Assembly (NCBI GenBank): GCA_027924585.1
Contig: BSBM01000361.1
Coordinates: forward strand, 62,091,501 to 62,155,500
Direction: 5' to 3'
From: Larix kaempferi
Lineage: Eukaryota; Streptophyta; Pinopsida; Pinales; Pinaceae
DNA length: 64,000 nt
The notes beneath the pieces were generated by a model that saw only the letters and a program-made list of their open reading frames with translations, was not told the origin of the DNA and made no database searches. Each line of letters begins with the position of its first letter. The first letter of the stretch is position 1. Positions 35,801 to 48,382 of this stretch are shown here, piece by piece. The position numbers and the translations under genes were made by a program.

Positions 35801-37575
35801 CGGACAACTTCGACAACAATGCCAAGCAAATAATATATAGTCTCGGGAAATACATGAAGTAAGTGGTGATTTTTCTATGTGCTTCTATTTGTTTAATTGA
35901 ACATAGAACTTATTCTTTGATTTTTATTCTCTACTTCATTTTACGTAATATAATGAATTTTTTCTTTAATCTCTTGATTGGGTTGTCATGTCACTTGTAG
36001 ATGGTTGTCATCTAAAGAATTCCATAAAGAAGACATAAAGTATTGGAGGAGAGAAATTCCTCGTCTCATGTGTGAAATGTAGAAGCATCTACCTTCAGCA
36101 TTTTTCAATGCATAGGAACACTACCTCATACACCAAGTTGAGGAGATTAAACAGTGAGGACCTGTGCACTCAAGGTCCATGTGGATGGTTGAGAGGCACT
36201 TGAAATTTATGAAGGGTTTGGTAAGACAATGAGCATATGTTGAGGGTTCTATGATGGAGGGATATATGTTATACCAAAACATGTTGTACATTAGTGAATA
36301 TCTTCCTATATTGGTGTCAAAGCTCAATTTACGTCCATTTGTGATCCAGATTCCCTAAAATATTTCGAAGGGGAAAGGTAGATCGAGGAAGGTGAAAGGT
36401 AATGTAACACATTTCACTGGTGATTTTTATGTTTATATATCATACATATTCTATTTTTATATTTAGTATTTTGCATCATTTTATAGTGTAATTATATACT
36501 TTTTTAAGTGACTAATATACATTTTCATTGAATTTTAATTTTATTGTCATCAAACAATTGGTTGAGAGTGGGATACGATTCATTTATACATCGCAAACAA
36601 TCTTGACTAGATGAAGGTATGGATTGAAAAATGTGAACAATCTAGTCATGGAATATCATGTGAAGGTGTGGCTTCATTGCTTAAAGCTGCACATCGCAAT
36701 GGAGACACCAATCTAACACAAAGGGAAATCGATTTAGAAAGAGGTTTAAAAGATAAACAAGTAAGCATATTAATCAACAACACTATTTTTTTTTTAAATA
36801 TTGTCGTTGTACGTCACGCTGATTATTTTCCTTATATGGCATTATAATAAACATGCACTACTTTATCATAAATATGGGGTCATTATGTAATATTTTCCTG
36901 TATGGCTTGTCGTACTAGGTGAAACACCATAAGGCTATGTGGTGCAATGGATGTAGATATCGCATCAAAAATTTGGATGAAACAAAGAAAACATCTGATT
37001 GTGGGATATCTGTAGTCTTTGAGGTGACCAATGTTTCTTCTAGAAGTGACAGACATCCAGAACTATCTGAAAATCAATATTATGTGTATTTGGAAGACAT
37101 TCTTCAGTGTGACTTTAACTCCTTCAAGCTATTTATGTTCATTGTCAAATGGTCTAGGTGTCGATTGAATCAACATGACCCCGATAAAACAATTATTGAA
37201 CATGATAATGGTTTTACCATGGTAAATACAAGGTTGTTTGAGCCAGGAATGGAGCCCTATGTTCTTCCAACCCAATGTGAACAGGTAATTTACTCTGAGG
37301 TTCCAGGTAGACCGGGTTGGTCATTTGTTGTGAGACACGATCCAAGGGGAAGGTCGATAAAGTATAACGTATATGAAGGTAATGAACATGTTCTCGAAGA
37401 AGAAGATGTCGTTGAAGCTGATCATGATCAACATGAGTTAGATGATATTCATGTTCCAGCTGAAGAAGATGTCGAAGAACTTCTTGAATCAGATCATGAT
37501 GTATATTCAGACAATGTCCATGAAGATGATATCAACGATGACATGATGATCATAACTCACATCAACGACGATGAT
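32804..37575 (+). pseudogene. CACTA TNP2-like transposase, intron-containing, broken
   Basis: Exon 1 (32,804-33,016) carries the transposase-associated domain (CYCPCSQC, later HCREHG). Exon 2 (33,285-33,670) includes an acidic His/Asp-rich stretch and LMNLKVMNG. Exon 3 (33,824-34,384) has EAIHACPYDHDLYY, CPECHISRY and PRNLRISLAADGVNPF, the last holding the first DDE-type Asp. Exon 5 (34,873-35,106) has TKGKFACPVCG and exon 6 (35,230-35,651) ends KTHDWHVFMK. A later exon from 36,001 has LPSAFFNA and MWMVERHLKF, and a DUF4216-like exon starts at 36,919 (SEVPGRPGWSFVV). Clear GT...AG borders separate the exons. Damage includes a stop at 34,081, a frameshift in the T-run at 34,303-34,311, and stops in the 36,001 exon. 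It would bind and cut CACTA termini if intact. Confidence 0.88.
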
Positions 37576-37579
37576 GATA

Positions 37580-40193
37580 TGGCCAATCCAAGAGTCTTGA
37601 TCGTTGATCTGTTAGCAAGTTCTAAAATGGTAGGGTTTGGCCGAAGGTTAGTGAGTCCAAGTTTTTTCACAGTTTCTATGGTCATAACGTTAATAGTTGT
37701 GCCTAAGTCTACCAAGACATTGGGGATTTGTGTGTTTCCTATGTGAACTGTCATAGTAGGATTTCCAAGGTCATCGTATTTTGCCATAAGAGTCTTCCCC
37801 ATTATTAATTCAAAATGTTTTCCCAATACATGGACAATGGGAGGATCCCTATGCTTCCTTCTTGGTTTCTTGACACATAAATCTCTAACATTCTTAGCAT
37901 AAATGGGCACGTCATGGAGGGCTTGTAACAGTGGAATTTTGAGATACAAAATTTTCAACTCTCCTAAGAGATTGAATCGAGGTTGTTCCATTGTTTTCTA
38001 CAGGGCCAATCGTTCAGGGTATGGAGGTTCTCTCATCAATTATGTAGGTTGTGCTTCATCGTGTGTTAGCTCCTGAGTTTCAGCTATTGTTTCAGTAGGA
38101 ATGTCAGCATCCTCAATAATGGGGATTGTTGAATTAACCATATTCTCAAAGTGTTGATTCACTCCAGTTTCAATCACCAGGGATGGAAAATCCTCAGTGA
38201 TGATAGGTTCCACTACCCTCCCTGATCGTAATTGTATGTCATTGCAGGGAACTTGGGAGATGGAATACGCAGGCATGTTGGCAGTCTCAAACTGGTGAAC
38301 TACTTTATTATTCGGGTTTGGGTTAGGTTGTGCAGGTAGCTGTGGTCGAAGTGGTGCATTCGTAGGTGTGGCATTGTTTTGGAATTGCAGTTGTGGCTGT
38401 TGGTATTGTTGATGAGGATATTGTTGAGGAGGGTACTGTTGATACTGAGTCTGGTGATGGGGAAAGTTATTTCCTAGGTAAGAATTTCTCCAGTTGGAAT
38501 TCCAAGGAGCTTGATTGATCGACTGTTGTGACCATGGTGTCCAAGATTCAGGATTTTGCATTGGGTTCTAAGATGGATGCCATTGGTTACTAGAACAATG
38601 TGAAGGGAATTGTGTATTCATATTATTCATGTTATTCATTCCATTCATATTATTCATAAAAAACAATGGGTCTTGATTCATACCTTGATTGTGAGGCTGC
38701 CACGGTTTCTTCTACACAATGAAGTAAGCTTGTTCCACATCTGAAGTGGATTCCTGCAAAACTGCTTTGACCTTAGGTAGTGAGGGACATTCCTTGGTGT
38801 CATGCTCCAACTCACATATTCTACATATTTATGCTTTGTCCAGCAGGCATTCCTTCAGTGGGTGCTTTTTCCTACATTTGGGATTGAATACATCGAGTGT
38901 AAGATCTTCTACTACTTTGCTCTGTTTTTCTCTCAAGGAATCTAATTCTGAGGAAATGGAGCTCATCATATCAGTTTTAAAATTCTCCAACAGGTTTCCT
39001 ATCTCTGCTCGAGTGGATCCTCCACTAGCTGACTTCTATGTCCTAGTGAAGACATCCTGATCTCAATCCTTGTCTCGTTTGTTGGTTCTAGAGGATCCCC
39101 CTGAGTACCTTCGACATAATTCAATGATATTCTCGAAGGGTTCTTTTGAGATGTCCCCTTTCCCCAACAAATTCAATATGTCAAGGAAATCTTCCCTAAT
39201 TCCTCGTAGCAAAATAATCTTAAGTATATCTTTTCCAATCTCAGTGTGTCCAGACCTTTGTAAATTGTAGAACAATCTTTCCACAAAGTCTTCTAATCTC
39301 TCTTCTTCCTTCTGAACCATTTTAAACAACTCTTCCTTTCTATCCCTCGTTCTACAATATTCTTGATATTTAGAAAGAAAGGTATGTTTCATTTGGTCCC
39401 AAGTGGTAATGGTCTCACGACCTAGACTCGTGAACCAGCGTAGAGCATTTCCTTTCAAGGTGGCTGGGAATAGTTTCAGCTTCTGAGCTCTAGAGTTATA
39501 GGCATGGCTGCAATAGAGGATAAAAAACTCAAAAATAAACTCATCAGGATCTTCAGAAGATTTACCATGGAAATTTGGGAGAACTGATGGTGAGATGTTT
39601 TTCTTAGGAGTTGCTCTAGGTGTCTGGAGAATAGGAAATTCTAATGTAGCCACAGTATTACCAGGCTGGTTATCTTCCACTTCTTTTTCCCGGTTCTCCC
39701 TATGTTCATTCTCACCTTCCTGTTCTCTATTAGCCATTTTGGTCCAAAATTCAATGGATTCTTTTATTTGTGCTTACTCTGCCCTTGCCTCTTCTTCTTT
39801 CCTCCTTTCTTCTTCTCGCCTTCTCTCTTCCTCTGCTTCTCGACAAGTCTCCAACCACACTTCTTTAGTAACTCTGGTTCTGTTGATATAATAAACCTCC
39901 TCTCTATCCAGTGCTCCTACAGTGCTTCCCTTGTACTCAGGCAGTTCCTTTTCTTCCACAGGAGTTGAAGGTCCCATTGTATTCTCCACTATTGATGTCG
40001 AATTCTCAAGATTGGGAGGGATAGAATTTCCTCTTCCTGTAGACGTCCGTGGTGGTCTAGTGGAAGAATAAACTCTAGCAATTATTTCCTCAATGTATGT
40101 GCATCTTCCTTGACCTATGTTACGACCTCGACCTCTTCCACCTGCATTGTTAGTATTCAAAGGGGGTTCTCGATTTGTTTTTCTTGTATTCAT
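37580..40193 (-). pseudogene. Ty3/gypsy gag-protease relic
   Basis: Reading down from 40,193, the frame starts MNTRKTNREPPLNTN. A basic/acidic coiled region (EERRREEERRKEEE) leads to a TAA at 39,774-39,776. In the same frame comes the retrotransposon gag domain at 39,737-39,063 (FHGKSSEDPDEFIFEF, LKGNALRWFTSL, ERLEDFVERLFYNL). A Gln/Pro/Tyr-rich part follows (38,561-38,040), then an aspartic protease (37,991-37,600) whose active site reads VLVDLGTTINVM. All four parts share one frame, interrupted by stops, so this was one gag-pro ORF. Reverse transcriptase and everything after it is missing at the junction with CACTA sequence near 37,580. The tRNA-Asp-like PBS and gag type suggest an Athila-like lineage, which is inference. 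Confidence 0.88.
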
Positions 40194-40260
40194 GCATGTT
40201 GTAAATTATTAAACTAAAATGAAATCAATTAAACCAAATAATAACTATGTCTATCAATTA

Positions 40261-40281
40261 CCATCCCCGAAAACGGCACAA
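40261..40281 (-). promoter_or_regulatory. Primer-binding site, gypsy copy A
   Basis: On the minus strand, directly after the LTR, the sequence reads TGTGCCGTTTTCGGGGATGG. Copy B (44,687-44,707) keeps TGGTGCCGTTTTCGGGGA, close to the tRNA-Asp-type PBS of Athila-like elements. A single base change in copy A alters the 3' CCA contact. Confidence 0.65.
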
Positions 40282-40284
40282 AAA

Positions 40285-41762
40285 TGTTGGTCACCCTATA
40301 TGCTAATTAATTACAACCAACACATAGGATGCTCAATATAAATTGTCAAACCCAGGGAGGTCTTTTATTTCAATGGAAATAAGCACAATCTATGCATAAA
40401 CATTTCTAGCAGTTGATTGAATAAACGAAGATGATAATCCTACCTATCTGTTCATCCAAACTCATTCCATAAAGGAAACTAATCTAACTCATACATCTAG
40501 GAATTCAAAGTGCAACTACCTTCCTACAGAAATCAATCTAGCAGTTACTGATCTAAGAATGAAAATGAACTAGATTACTTTTGCAAGAAGTTAAATCCTA
40601 TAATTATCAAACTATAGTATTCAATCTTTACCAAAATGATCCATCCATCAGCTACTGTTACTCAACTACAATCTGTCTATTCTAATGAATTAAATAAAGA
40701 TACAACAAAAACCAGAAATTAAACATAAGCTTGAACTCTAAATTGACAATTATTGGAAATCCAAAGCATAAATAACTGAAAGGAATGGAAAATGAACTTG
40801 GTTGTAATAGCTATTGAACACACATGCATAATCAAATCTAACCTACACAGTCGACTATCACACCACGTAGTTGCAGCTATTCATAATGCAAAGAATAAAC
40901 TACCAATAAAGAATTCAATTATAAATCTATGTTGCGGCTATCAGAAATACACCTAATGCAATCCCACAAACACACAACAGGAAATCAATCTAACTACCTA
41001 ATTAAATCAGCAATCTCTGTGAGAAGGCGGGCCCTGGCCTTCTAACAGAAACGCCATGAACTACCACGAATTAAGACATAGAAATGGAAATAACTCTGCT
41101 TTTTATTAAAAGATGGTAATTCACAGTTTCAGTCTCAATTACAGCCCATACAAAATGATAATTAACCAACCCTAGAATTTCAAAGCCTTCCCATATTTAT
41201 ACATGCAAAATACAGTTTGTGATCCACTAATTTCGTGGAGCAATGAAGATCTATGATCTTCATGCTGCAGAGTTACAGATAAACTTTTACAACCATAATG
41301 AATGAGGTCGTTAGTCATGAAGGATGTTGTTGCTTTAACAGTAAATGGATCAACGGTTTAACATATTGGGAGGCGTCCTGTCTGTTGCAGCTATGCTCTA
41401 TTTTAGCGACCTGTTGCAACTTCATGTGGAGAGATGCGTTGTCCCTTGAAATGTGAGGAATCAAATTAGAAGAGTAATAGCTAGCACCACGTATGATTCC
41501 TTCCCAAAGCATTATGGTTGATACACCTGTGCTTTGATCTTAACTTAATGAAATCAACACAAGTTAGCATAAATCGAAGGTTAGAATTCATAACCATAAC
41601 AATCTTAAGCATTTAATTAAATGAAGCAATAATGAATTATACCTTGTCATGATTGCTGATTGATCTGGAAAAAGGCATGTATAAGGTTTATGAAAGTAGG
41701 GTGTAAATGGGGAAAATGGTGAAATAGGTATGGTCAAAAAGGGGCATTTCTAGGGCCCAACA
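40285..41762 (-). mobile_element. Gypsy 5' LTR, copy A
   Basis: On the minus strand it begins TGTTGGGCCCTAG at 41,762 and ends GGTGACCAACA at 40,285, giving TGTTGG/CCAACA inverted ends and 1,478 bp. A TATA box lies inside and the PBS adjoins the inner end. The whole LTR is repeated at 44,711-46,191 as part of a tandem duplication, so the two are not the two ends of one element. No 3' LTR is present in the window. Confidence 0.82.
41194..41201 (-). promoter_or_regulatory. TATA box of LTR copy A
   Basis: On the minus strand the sequence reads TATAAATATGG, oriented toward gag. It is conserved at 45,623-45,630 in copy B. Confidence 0.6.
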
Positions 41763-43952
41763 CTACTCACTATACTTGCATAACTTGCATATTACCAGAA
41801 TAGAGAGACTGGATTATACCAGTAAACCTTCTCTTTATACCGGAAACCTAAGATGATGGATAGAGAAAGTGCTCTACCGGAACCCAGGAATTGGAGGGAA
41901 TTACCATCAGACATAGCCTTAGACCTTGTTGGTTATACTTACTGAACCAATAGAACTTCAGAGGTTCCGCTATCCAGACCCTTCCTTACAAGCAACACCT
42001 TATTTGATTGATGGGGTCAAATAGCCAACGGAATGGATGGGATTTATGAATTGAAGAAATATCATGCACATGCATTGTTTATCCTATTTCCCTTAATACA
42101 ATTGCAAGTGAGAGATCCTGATGATGGATTCATACTCGACCCATGCCAACGATGGGTTGAATATATTTAAAATCGCTTCTCATAATGTTTTTCGAATGAA
42201 TTCATGGAACTACCAACATGGTTTTAATTTATTTCTTCCCGTAAAGGGAGGGATAGAGTAGCATGCATGCTTCCTAGATATTATATATATATGTAATTAC
42301 CCTGATGCGGGAAAGAAAGAAACCAACCCTACTTCGAGCAAGTTCTCTACCGACCCTTTACTTTAGAATGAAGGCGCCTAGGCCCAAACCAGAAGGAATT
42401 AGGCAATGAAGCGATTTGGCTCAATCCAAATGCGATTTTTCGAACCAAATAAATCAGATGTCTCAAACCCCTCAACACAAGGGTGAGATTTAACAAAACA
42501 CGCATTCCAAATGATTTTTCATCAACCAGAACAACCCAACTTGGATGCCTTCCCACAAACTTGTGTCTTAATACGGAGCCTGGAATTAGAAATTATTTAA
42601 CAGGCCAATTGGATAGGATGGGCCTTTATATATGTTCTTTCTTGATAACCCTGATATTTCTATTTCATATTGGGTCGAGGAGCGAAGAGGTGGAGAACTT
42701 TCTCTAGGCACGGAGTGGGCTGGGTCTCCTCTGGAAATGAGAGATTGGAGCGTGGGGACCAATATGAGGGGGGATAGTTGAAGGGAGATATGGAGGGTTT
42801 ACTTAGTTGATTGAGGTCTCATTCCTTCCTTCCACCTTCTATTACTGAATTTACCATTAGGAAGACTAGGCTCATGTTCATGACCGGACGGATAGACAGG
42901 CCCCACCTTTTCTTTATTAATTTACCAATTTAATTTGCTAAGTGGAACAATAAATGAAGCATTCATTCACAACGCCACCTTTGATTACTTAATTTACCAT
43001 CCGCCTCATCCAGCCATACCATCCTTCCATTCATCCACCATCCAATAAGGAAGGTGGCAGTATAAGGAGGCTTAGTAGGCAATGGGTGAGGTGAAACTAT
43101 ATTTTAAGTTCATTCCCTGAGAAGCAAGATGGGAAAATTGCCAATTTCATACATTTAAGGTGATTCCTTTAAGGCAGGTGGCAACATAACGAGTTCTAAG
43201 TGCATTACGCAAACAACTAGTTGGGTCTTTGTAAATTGATCTAGTCAAACCTTATTCGAAAAAGCTTATAAGATGCAGTTTTATAATATAAAGCCGTTGG
43301 CTTCTCTAGGTTCATAGGAATAAATGTCTACAAGGGTCTTGAACTCGCATTTTTGTTGAGCCAAAGAAATTAATAAAATCATTTCCAGGCTGGTGATTCC
43401 TCCCATCCATAGTTGTCCCCACTAAGCGATTCATGAACTTCGAGGGAGATCAAGTGGTCTAGTTCTGAAGATGGAAAAATAGAAGGTAGGTAGCAGGAAG
43501 GCATTAAATGAAAGGCAGGTCTCTCTCCACAGTGGGTGCCCACTAAGTCCAAAATCATATTGGCTCCTTGTCGGGAAAATAATTCATAGTGTTACGTGGA
43601 AGGTCCTAGTAGTACCTATAAGAATTCATAAGGGAAGGGAAGGAACAACAAAGGGCCAATCCCAAAACTGAGTGGTCTAACATAAAAAGCAAATAGGGAG
43701 AGTACTAGCCTAGCTAGCAAAGGTCTAAAAGTGTTGTACCAAGTACAAAACACTTTATTAACATTTAGAGGTATACGAGAATCTTTATGAGGTAGACAAG
43801 GCATGCACTCTTACTATGAACCCTTTACTTTAGTGTACCATAATACCTATACACCTTTAGACCTATACCTATTCGAACTATACCACTTACTAATCTAATC
43901 GCTTACTGGGTACTGCTATTTACCTCTTATCAGCACGGCATGACACAACCTT
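41763..43952. other. Sequence outside the gypsy LTR, organelle-like in style
   Basis: Less AT-rich than its surroundings, with no recognisable gene. It has purine/pyrimidine-balanced text with frequent gcctagg, tagcctagctagc and cttcgagggagatc words that remind me of plant mitochondrial intergenic DNA. A hydrophobic frame lies at 43,616-43,804 (minus). The mitochondrial origin is a guess. It could also be host flank or part of another element. Confidence 0.3.
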
Positions 43953-44619
43953 ACTCAAAAATAAACTCATCAGGATCTTCAGAAGATTTACCATGGAAAT
44001 TTGGGAGAACTGATGGCGAGATGTTTTTCATAGGAGCTGCTCTATGTGTCTAGAGAATAAGGAATTCTAATGTAGCCACAGTATTACTAGGCTGGTTATC
44101 TTCCATTTCTTTTTCCCGGTTCTCCCTATGTTCATTCTCACCTTCTTGTTCTCTATTAGCCATTTTGGTCCAAAATTCAATGGATTCTTTTATTCGTGCT
44201 TACTCTGCCCTTGCCTCTTCTTCTTTCCTCCTTTCTTCTTCTCACCTTCTCTCTTCCTCTGCTTCTCGGCAAGTCTCCAACCACACTTCTTTAGTAACTC
44301 TGGTTCTGTTGATATAATAAACCTCCTCTCTATCCAGTGCTCCTACAGTTCTTCCCTTGTATTCAGGCAGTTCCTTTTCTGCCACAGGAGTTGAAGGTCC
44401 CATTGTATTCTCCACTATTGATGCCGAATTCTCAAGATTGGGAGGGATAGAATTTCCTCTTCCTGTAGAAGTCCATGGTGTTCTAGTGGAAGAATCAACT
44501 CTAGCAATTATTTCCTCAATGTATGCACATCTTCCCTGACCTGTGTTACGACCTTGACCTCTTCCACCTGCATTGTTAGTATTCAAAGGGTGTTCTCGAT
44601 TTGTTTTTCTTGTATTCAT
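43953..44619 (-). pseudogene. Duplicated 5' fragment of gypsy gag
   Basis: Copy of 39,527-40,193. It starts MNTRKTNREHPLNTN at 44,619 and shares the in-frame TAA of unit A. It has an extra TGA near 44,242 that shortens the first frame to 125 codons. The gag domain itself is cut at 43,953 by the duplication junction, so no functional product is possible. Confidence 0.9.
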
Positions 44620-44686
44620 GCATGCTGTAAATGATTAAACTAAAATGAAATCAATTAAACCAAATACTAACTATGTCTATCAATTA

Positions 44687-44707
44687 CCATCCCCGAAAAC
44701 GGCACCA
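44687..44707 (-). promoter_or_regulatory. Primer-binding site, gypsy copy B
   Basis: On the minus strand it reads TGGTGCCGTTTTCGGGGATGG, three bases from the LTR end. This copy preserves the TGG that pairs with the tRNA CCA end, unlike copy A. Confidence 0.7.
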
Positions 44708-44710
44708 AAA

Positions 44711-46191
44711 TGTTGGTCACCCTATATGCTAATTAATTACAACCAACACACAGGATGCTCAATATAAATTGTCAAACCCAGGGAGGTCTTTTATTTCAAT
44801 GGAAATAAGCACAATCTATGCATAAACATTTCTAGCAGTTGATTGAATAAATGAAGATGATAATCCTACCTATCTGTTCATCCAAACTCATTCCATAAAG
44901 GAAACTAATCTAACTCATACATCTAGGAATTCAAAGTGCAACTACCTTCCTACAGAAATCAATCTAGCAGTTACTGATCTAAGAATGAAAATGAACTAGA
45001 TTACTTTTGCAAGAAGTTAAATCCTATAATTATCAAACCATAGTATTCAATCTTTACCAAAATGATCCATCCATCAGCTACTATTACTCAACTACAATCT
45101 GTCTATTCTAATGAATTAAATAAAGATACAACAGCAACTAGAAATTAAACATAAGCTTGAACTCTAAATTGACAATTATTGGAAATCCTATAAAGCATAA
45201 ATAACTGAAAGGAATGGAAGATGAACTTGGCTGTAATAGCTATTGAATACACATGCATAATCAAATCTAACCTACACAGTCGATTATCACACCACGCAGT
45301 TGCAGCTATTCGTAATGCAAAGAATAAACTACCAATAAAGAATGCAATTATAAATCTCTGTTGCAGCTATCAGAAATACACCTAATGCAATCCCACAAAC
45401 ACACAACAGGAAATCAATCTAACTACCTAATTAAATCGGCAATCTCTGTGAGAAGGCGAGCCCTGGCCTTCTAACAGAGATGCCATGAACTACCATGAAT
45501 TAAGACACGAAAATGGAAATAACTCTGCTCTTTATTAAAAGATGGTAATTCACAGTTTCAGTCTCAATTACAGCCCGTACAAAATGATAATTAACCAACC
45601 CTAGAATTTGAAAGCCTTCCCATATTTATACATGCAAAATACAGTTTGTGATCCACTAATTTCGTGCAGCAATGAAGATCTATGATCTTCGTGATGCAGA
45701 GTTATAGATAAACTTTTATAACCATAATGAATGAGGTCATTAGTCATGAAGGATGTTGTTGCTTTAACAGTAAATGGATCAACTGTTTAACATATTGGGA
45801 GGCGTCGTGTTTGTTGCAGTTATGCTCTATTTTATTGACCTGTTGCAGCTTCATGTGGATAGATGCGTTGTCCCTTGAAATGTGAGGAATCAAATCAGAA
45901 GAGTAATAGCTGGCACCACGTATGATTCCTTCCCAAAGCATTATGGCCGATACACCTGTGCTTTGATAATAACTTAATGAAATCAACACAAGTTATCATA
46001 AATTGAAGGTTAGAATTCATAACCATAACAATCTTAAGCATTTAATTAAATGAAGCAATAATGAATTATACCTTGTCGGGATTGCTGATTGATCCGTAAA
46101 AAGGCATGTATAAGGTTTATGAAAGTAGGGTGTAAATGGGGAAAATGGTGAAATAGGTATGGTCAAAAAGGGGCATTTCCAGGGCCCAACA
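44711..46191 (-). mobile_element. Gypsy 5' LTR, copy B
   Basis: TGTTGG/CCAACA ends, 1,481 bp, same layout as 40,285-41,762, with a TATA box at 45,623-45,630. The difference between the two LTRs dates the tandem duplication, not the original insertion. Confidence 0.82.
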
Positions 46192-48382
46192 CTACTCACA
46201 TACTTGCATAACTTGCATATTACCATAATAGAGAGACTGGATTATACCGGTAAACCTTCTCTTTATACCAGAAACCTAGGATGATGGATAGAGAAAGTGC
46301 TCTATGGGAACCCAGGAATTGGATGGAATTACTATCAGGCAGATCCTTAGACCTTGTTGGTTATACTTACTGAACCAATAGAACTTCAGAGGTTCCACTA
46401 TCCAAACCCTTCCTTACAAGCAGCACCTTATTTGATTGATGGGGTCAAGTAGCCAACGGAATGGATGGGATTTATGAATTGAAGGAAGAACCTGCACATG
46501 CATTGTTTATCCTATTTCCCTTAATACAATTGCAAGTGAGAGATCCCGATGATGGATTCATACTCAACCCATGCCAACGATGGGTTGAATATATTTAAAA
46601 TTGCTTCTCATAATGTTTTTCGAATGAATTCACAGAACTACCAACATGGTTTTAATTTATTGCTTCCGGAAAAGAGAGGGACGGAGTGGCCGGCATGCTT
46701 CCTAAATATTGTATATATATGTAATTACCCTGATGCAGGAAAGAAAGAAACCAGCCATACTTCGAGCATGTTCTCTACTGACCCTTTACTTTAGAATGAA
46801 GGCACCTAGGCCCAAACCAAAAGGAATTAGGCAATAAAGCGATTTGGCTCAATCCAAATGCGATTTGTCGAACCAGATAAATCAGATGTCTCAAACCCCC
46901 TCAACACAAGGGTGAGATTTAACAAAACACGCATTCCATATGCTTTTTTCATCAACCAGAACAACCCAACTTGGATGCCTTCCCACAACCTTGTGTCTTA
47001 ATACAGAGCCCGGAATTAGAAATTATTTAACAGGCCGATTGGACAGGATGGGCCTTTATATATGTTCTTTCTTGATATCCCTGATATTTCTATTTCATAT
47101 TGGGTCGAGGAGCGAAGAGGTGGAGAACTTTCTCTAGGCACTGAGTGGGCTGGGTCTCCTCTGGAAACGAGAGATTGGAGCGTGGGGACCAATATGAGGG
47201 GGGATAGTTGAAGGGATATATAAAGGGTTTACTTAGTTGATTGAGGTCTCATTCCTTCCTTCCACCTTCTATTACTGAATTTACCATCAGCAAGACTAGG
47301 CTTATGTTCATGACCAGACAGATAGACAGGCCCCACCTTTTCTTTATTAATTTACCAGTTTAATTTGCTAAGTGGAACAATAAATGAAGCATTCATTCAC
47401 AATGCCACCTTTGATTACTTAATTTACCATCTGCCCCAGCCAGCCATACGATACTTCCATTCATCCACCATCCAATAAGGAAGGTGGTAGTATAAGGAGG
47501 CTTAGTAGGCAGTGGGTGAGGTGAAACTATATTTTAAGTTCATTCCCCGAGAAGCAAGATGGGAAACTTGCCAATTTCATGCATTTAAGGTGATTCCTTT
47601 AAGGCAGGTGGTAGCATAACGAGTTCTAAGTGCATTACGCAAACAACTAGTTGGGTTTTTGTAAATTGATCCGATCAAACGTTATCCGAAAAAGTTTATA
47701 AGATGCAGTTTTATTATATAAAACCGTTGGATTCTCTCGGTTCATAGGAATAAATGTATACAAGGGTCTTGAACTCACATTTTTGTTGAGCCAAAGAAAT
47801 TAATAAAATTATTTCCGTGCGGGTGATTCCTCCCAACCATAGTTGTCCCCACTAAGCGATTCATGAACTTCGAGGGAGATCAGGTGGTCTAGTTCTGAAG
47901 ATGGAAAAATAGAAGGTAGGTAGCAGGAAGGCATTAAATCAAAGGCACGTCTGTCTCCGCAGTGGGTGCCCACTAAGTCCAAAATCGTATTGGCTCCTTG
48001 TCGGGAAAATAATTCATAGTGTTACGTGGAAGGTCCTAGTAGTACCTATAAGAATTCATAAGGGAAGGGAAGGAACAACAAAGGGCCAATCCCAAAACTG
48101 AGTGGTCTAACATAAAAAGCAAATAGGGAGAGTACTAGCCTAGCTAGCAAAGGTCTAAAAGTGTTGTACTAAGTACAAAACACTTTATTAACATTTAGAG
48201 GTATACGAGAATCTTTATGAGGTAGACAAGGCATGCACTCTACTATGAACCCTTTACGTTAGTGTACCATAATACCTATACACCTTTAGACCTATACCTA
48301 TTCGAACTATACCACTTACTAATCTAATCGCTTACTGGGTACTGCTATTTACCTCTTATCAGCATGGGATGACACAACCTTA
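46192..48382. other. Second copy of the organelle-like flank
   Basis: Copy of 41,763-43,952 with scattered substitutions and small indels. No gene is recognised. The frame at 46,940-47,137 parallels 42,483-42,707 but has no known domain. Confidence 0.3.

Larger units (their letters stand above)
32281..37580 (+). mobile_element. CACTA/En-Spm transposon, 3' end truncated
   Basis: The left terminus is placed at CACTAGTAGATTTG (32,281), directly before a block rich in GACG and CGGATATCCG motifs, as expected for a TIR plus subterminal repeats. The transposase pseudogene follows from 32,804. The right side passes into antisense gypsy sequence at about 37,580 without a TAGTG terminus, so the 3' end is deleted. 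The left end adjoins the gag tail, which suggests insertion into that element. A 3-bp target duplication cannot be tested without the right end. Confidence 0.6.
39527..43952. repeat. 4.43-kb tandem duplication, unit A
   Basis: The unit contains the 5' part of gag, the PBS, the LTR and 2.19 kb beyond the LTR. It recurs head-to-tail at 43,953-48,382. The junction ...cacaaccttactcaaaaataaac combines the right edge (cacaacctta) and the left edge (actcaaaaat) with only about 2 bp of shared sequence. By eye the units differ by several percent, more than the 53-kb copies do. Confidence 0.93.
43953..48382. repeat. 4.43-kb tandem duplication, unit B
   Basis: Head-to-tail partner of 39,527-43,952 with an offset of 4,426-4,429. 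Unit B ends at ...tgacacaacctta, after which unrelated sequence begins (catagaacctattg). Confidence 0.93.

Noticed and set aside
37580-37746. C-terminal extension of the CACTA DUF4216 frame
   Set aside because: This part is antisense gypsy protease sequence. The frame stays open by chance after the junction.
40285-46191. The two gypsy LTRs as the two ends of one element
   Set aside because: Each has the PBS and gag start on the same side and the same 2.2-kb flank on the other, so they are duplicated 5' LTRs.
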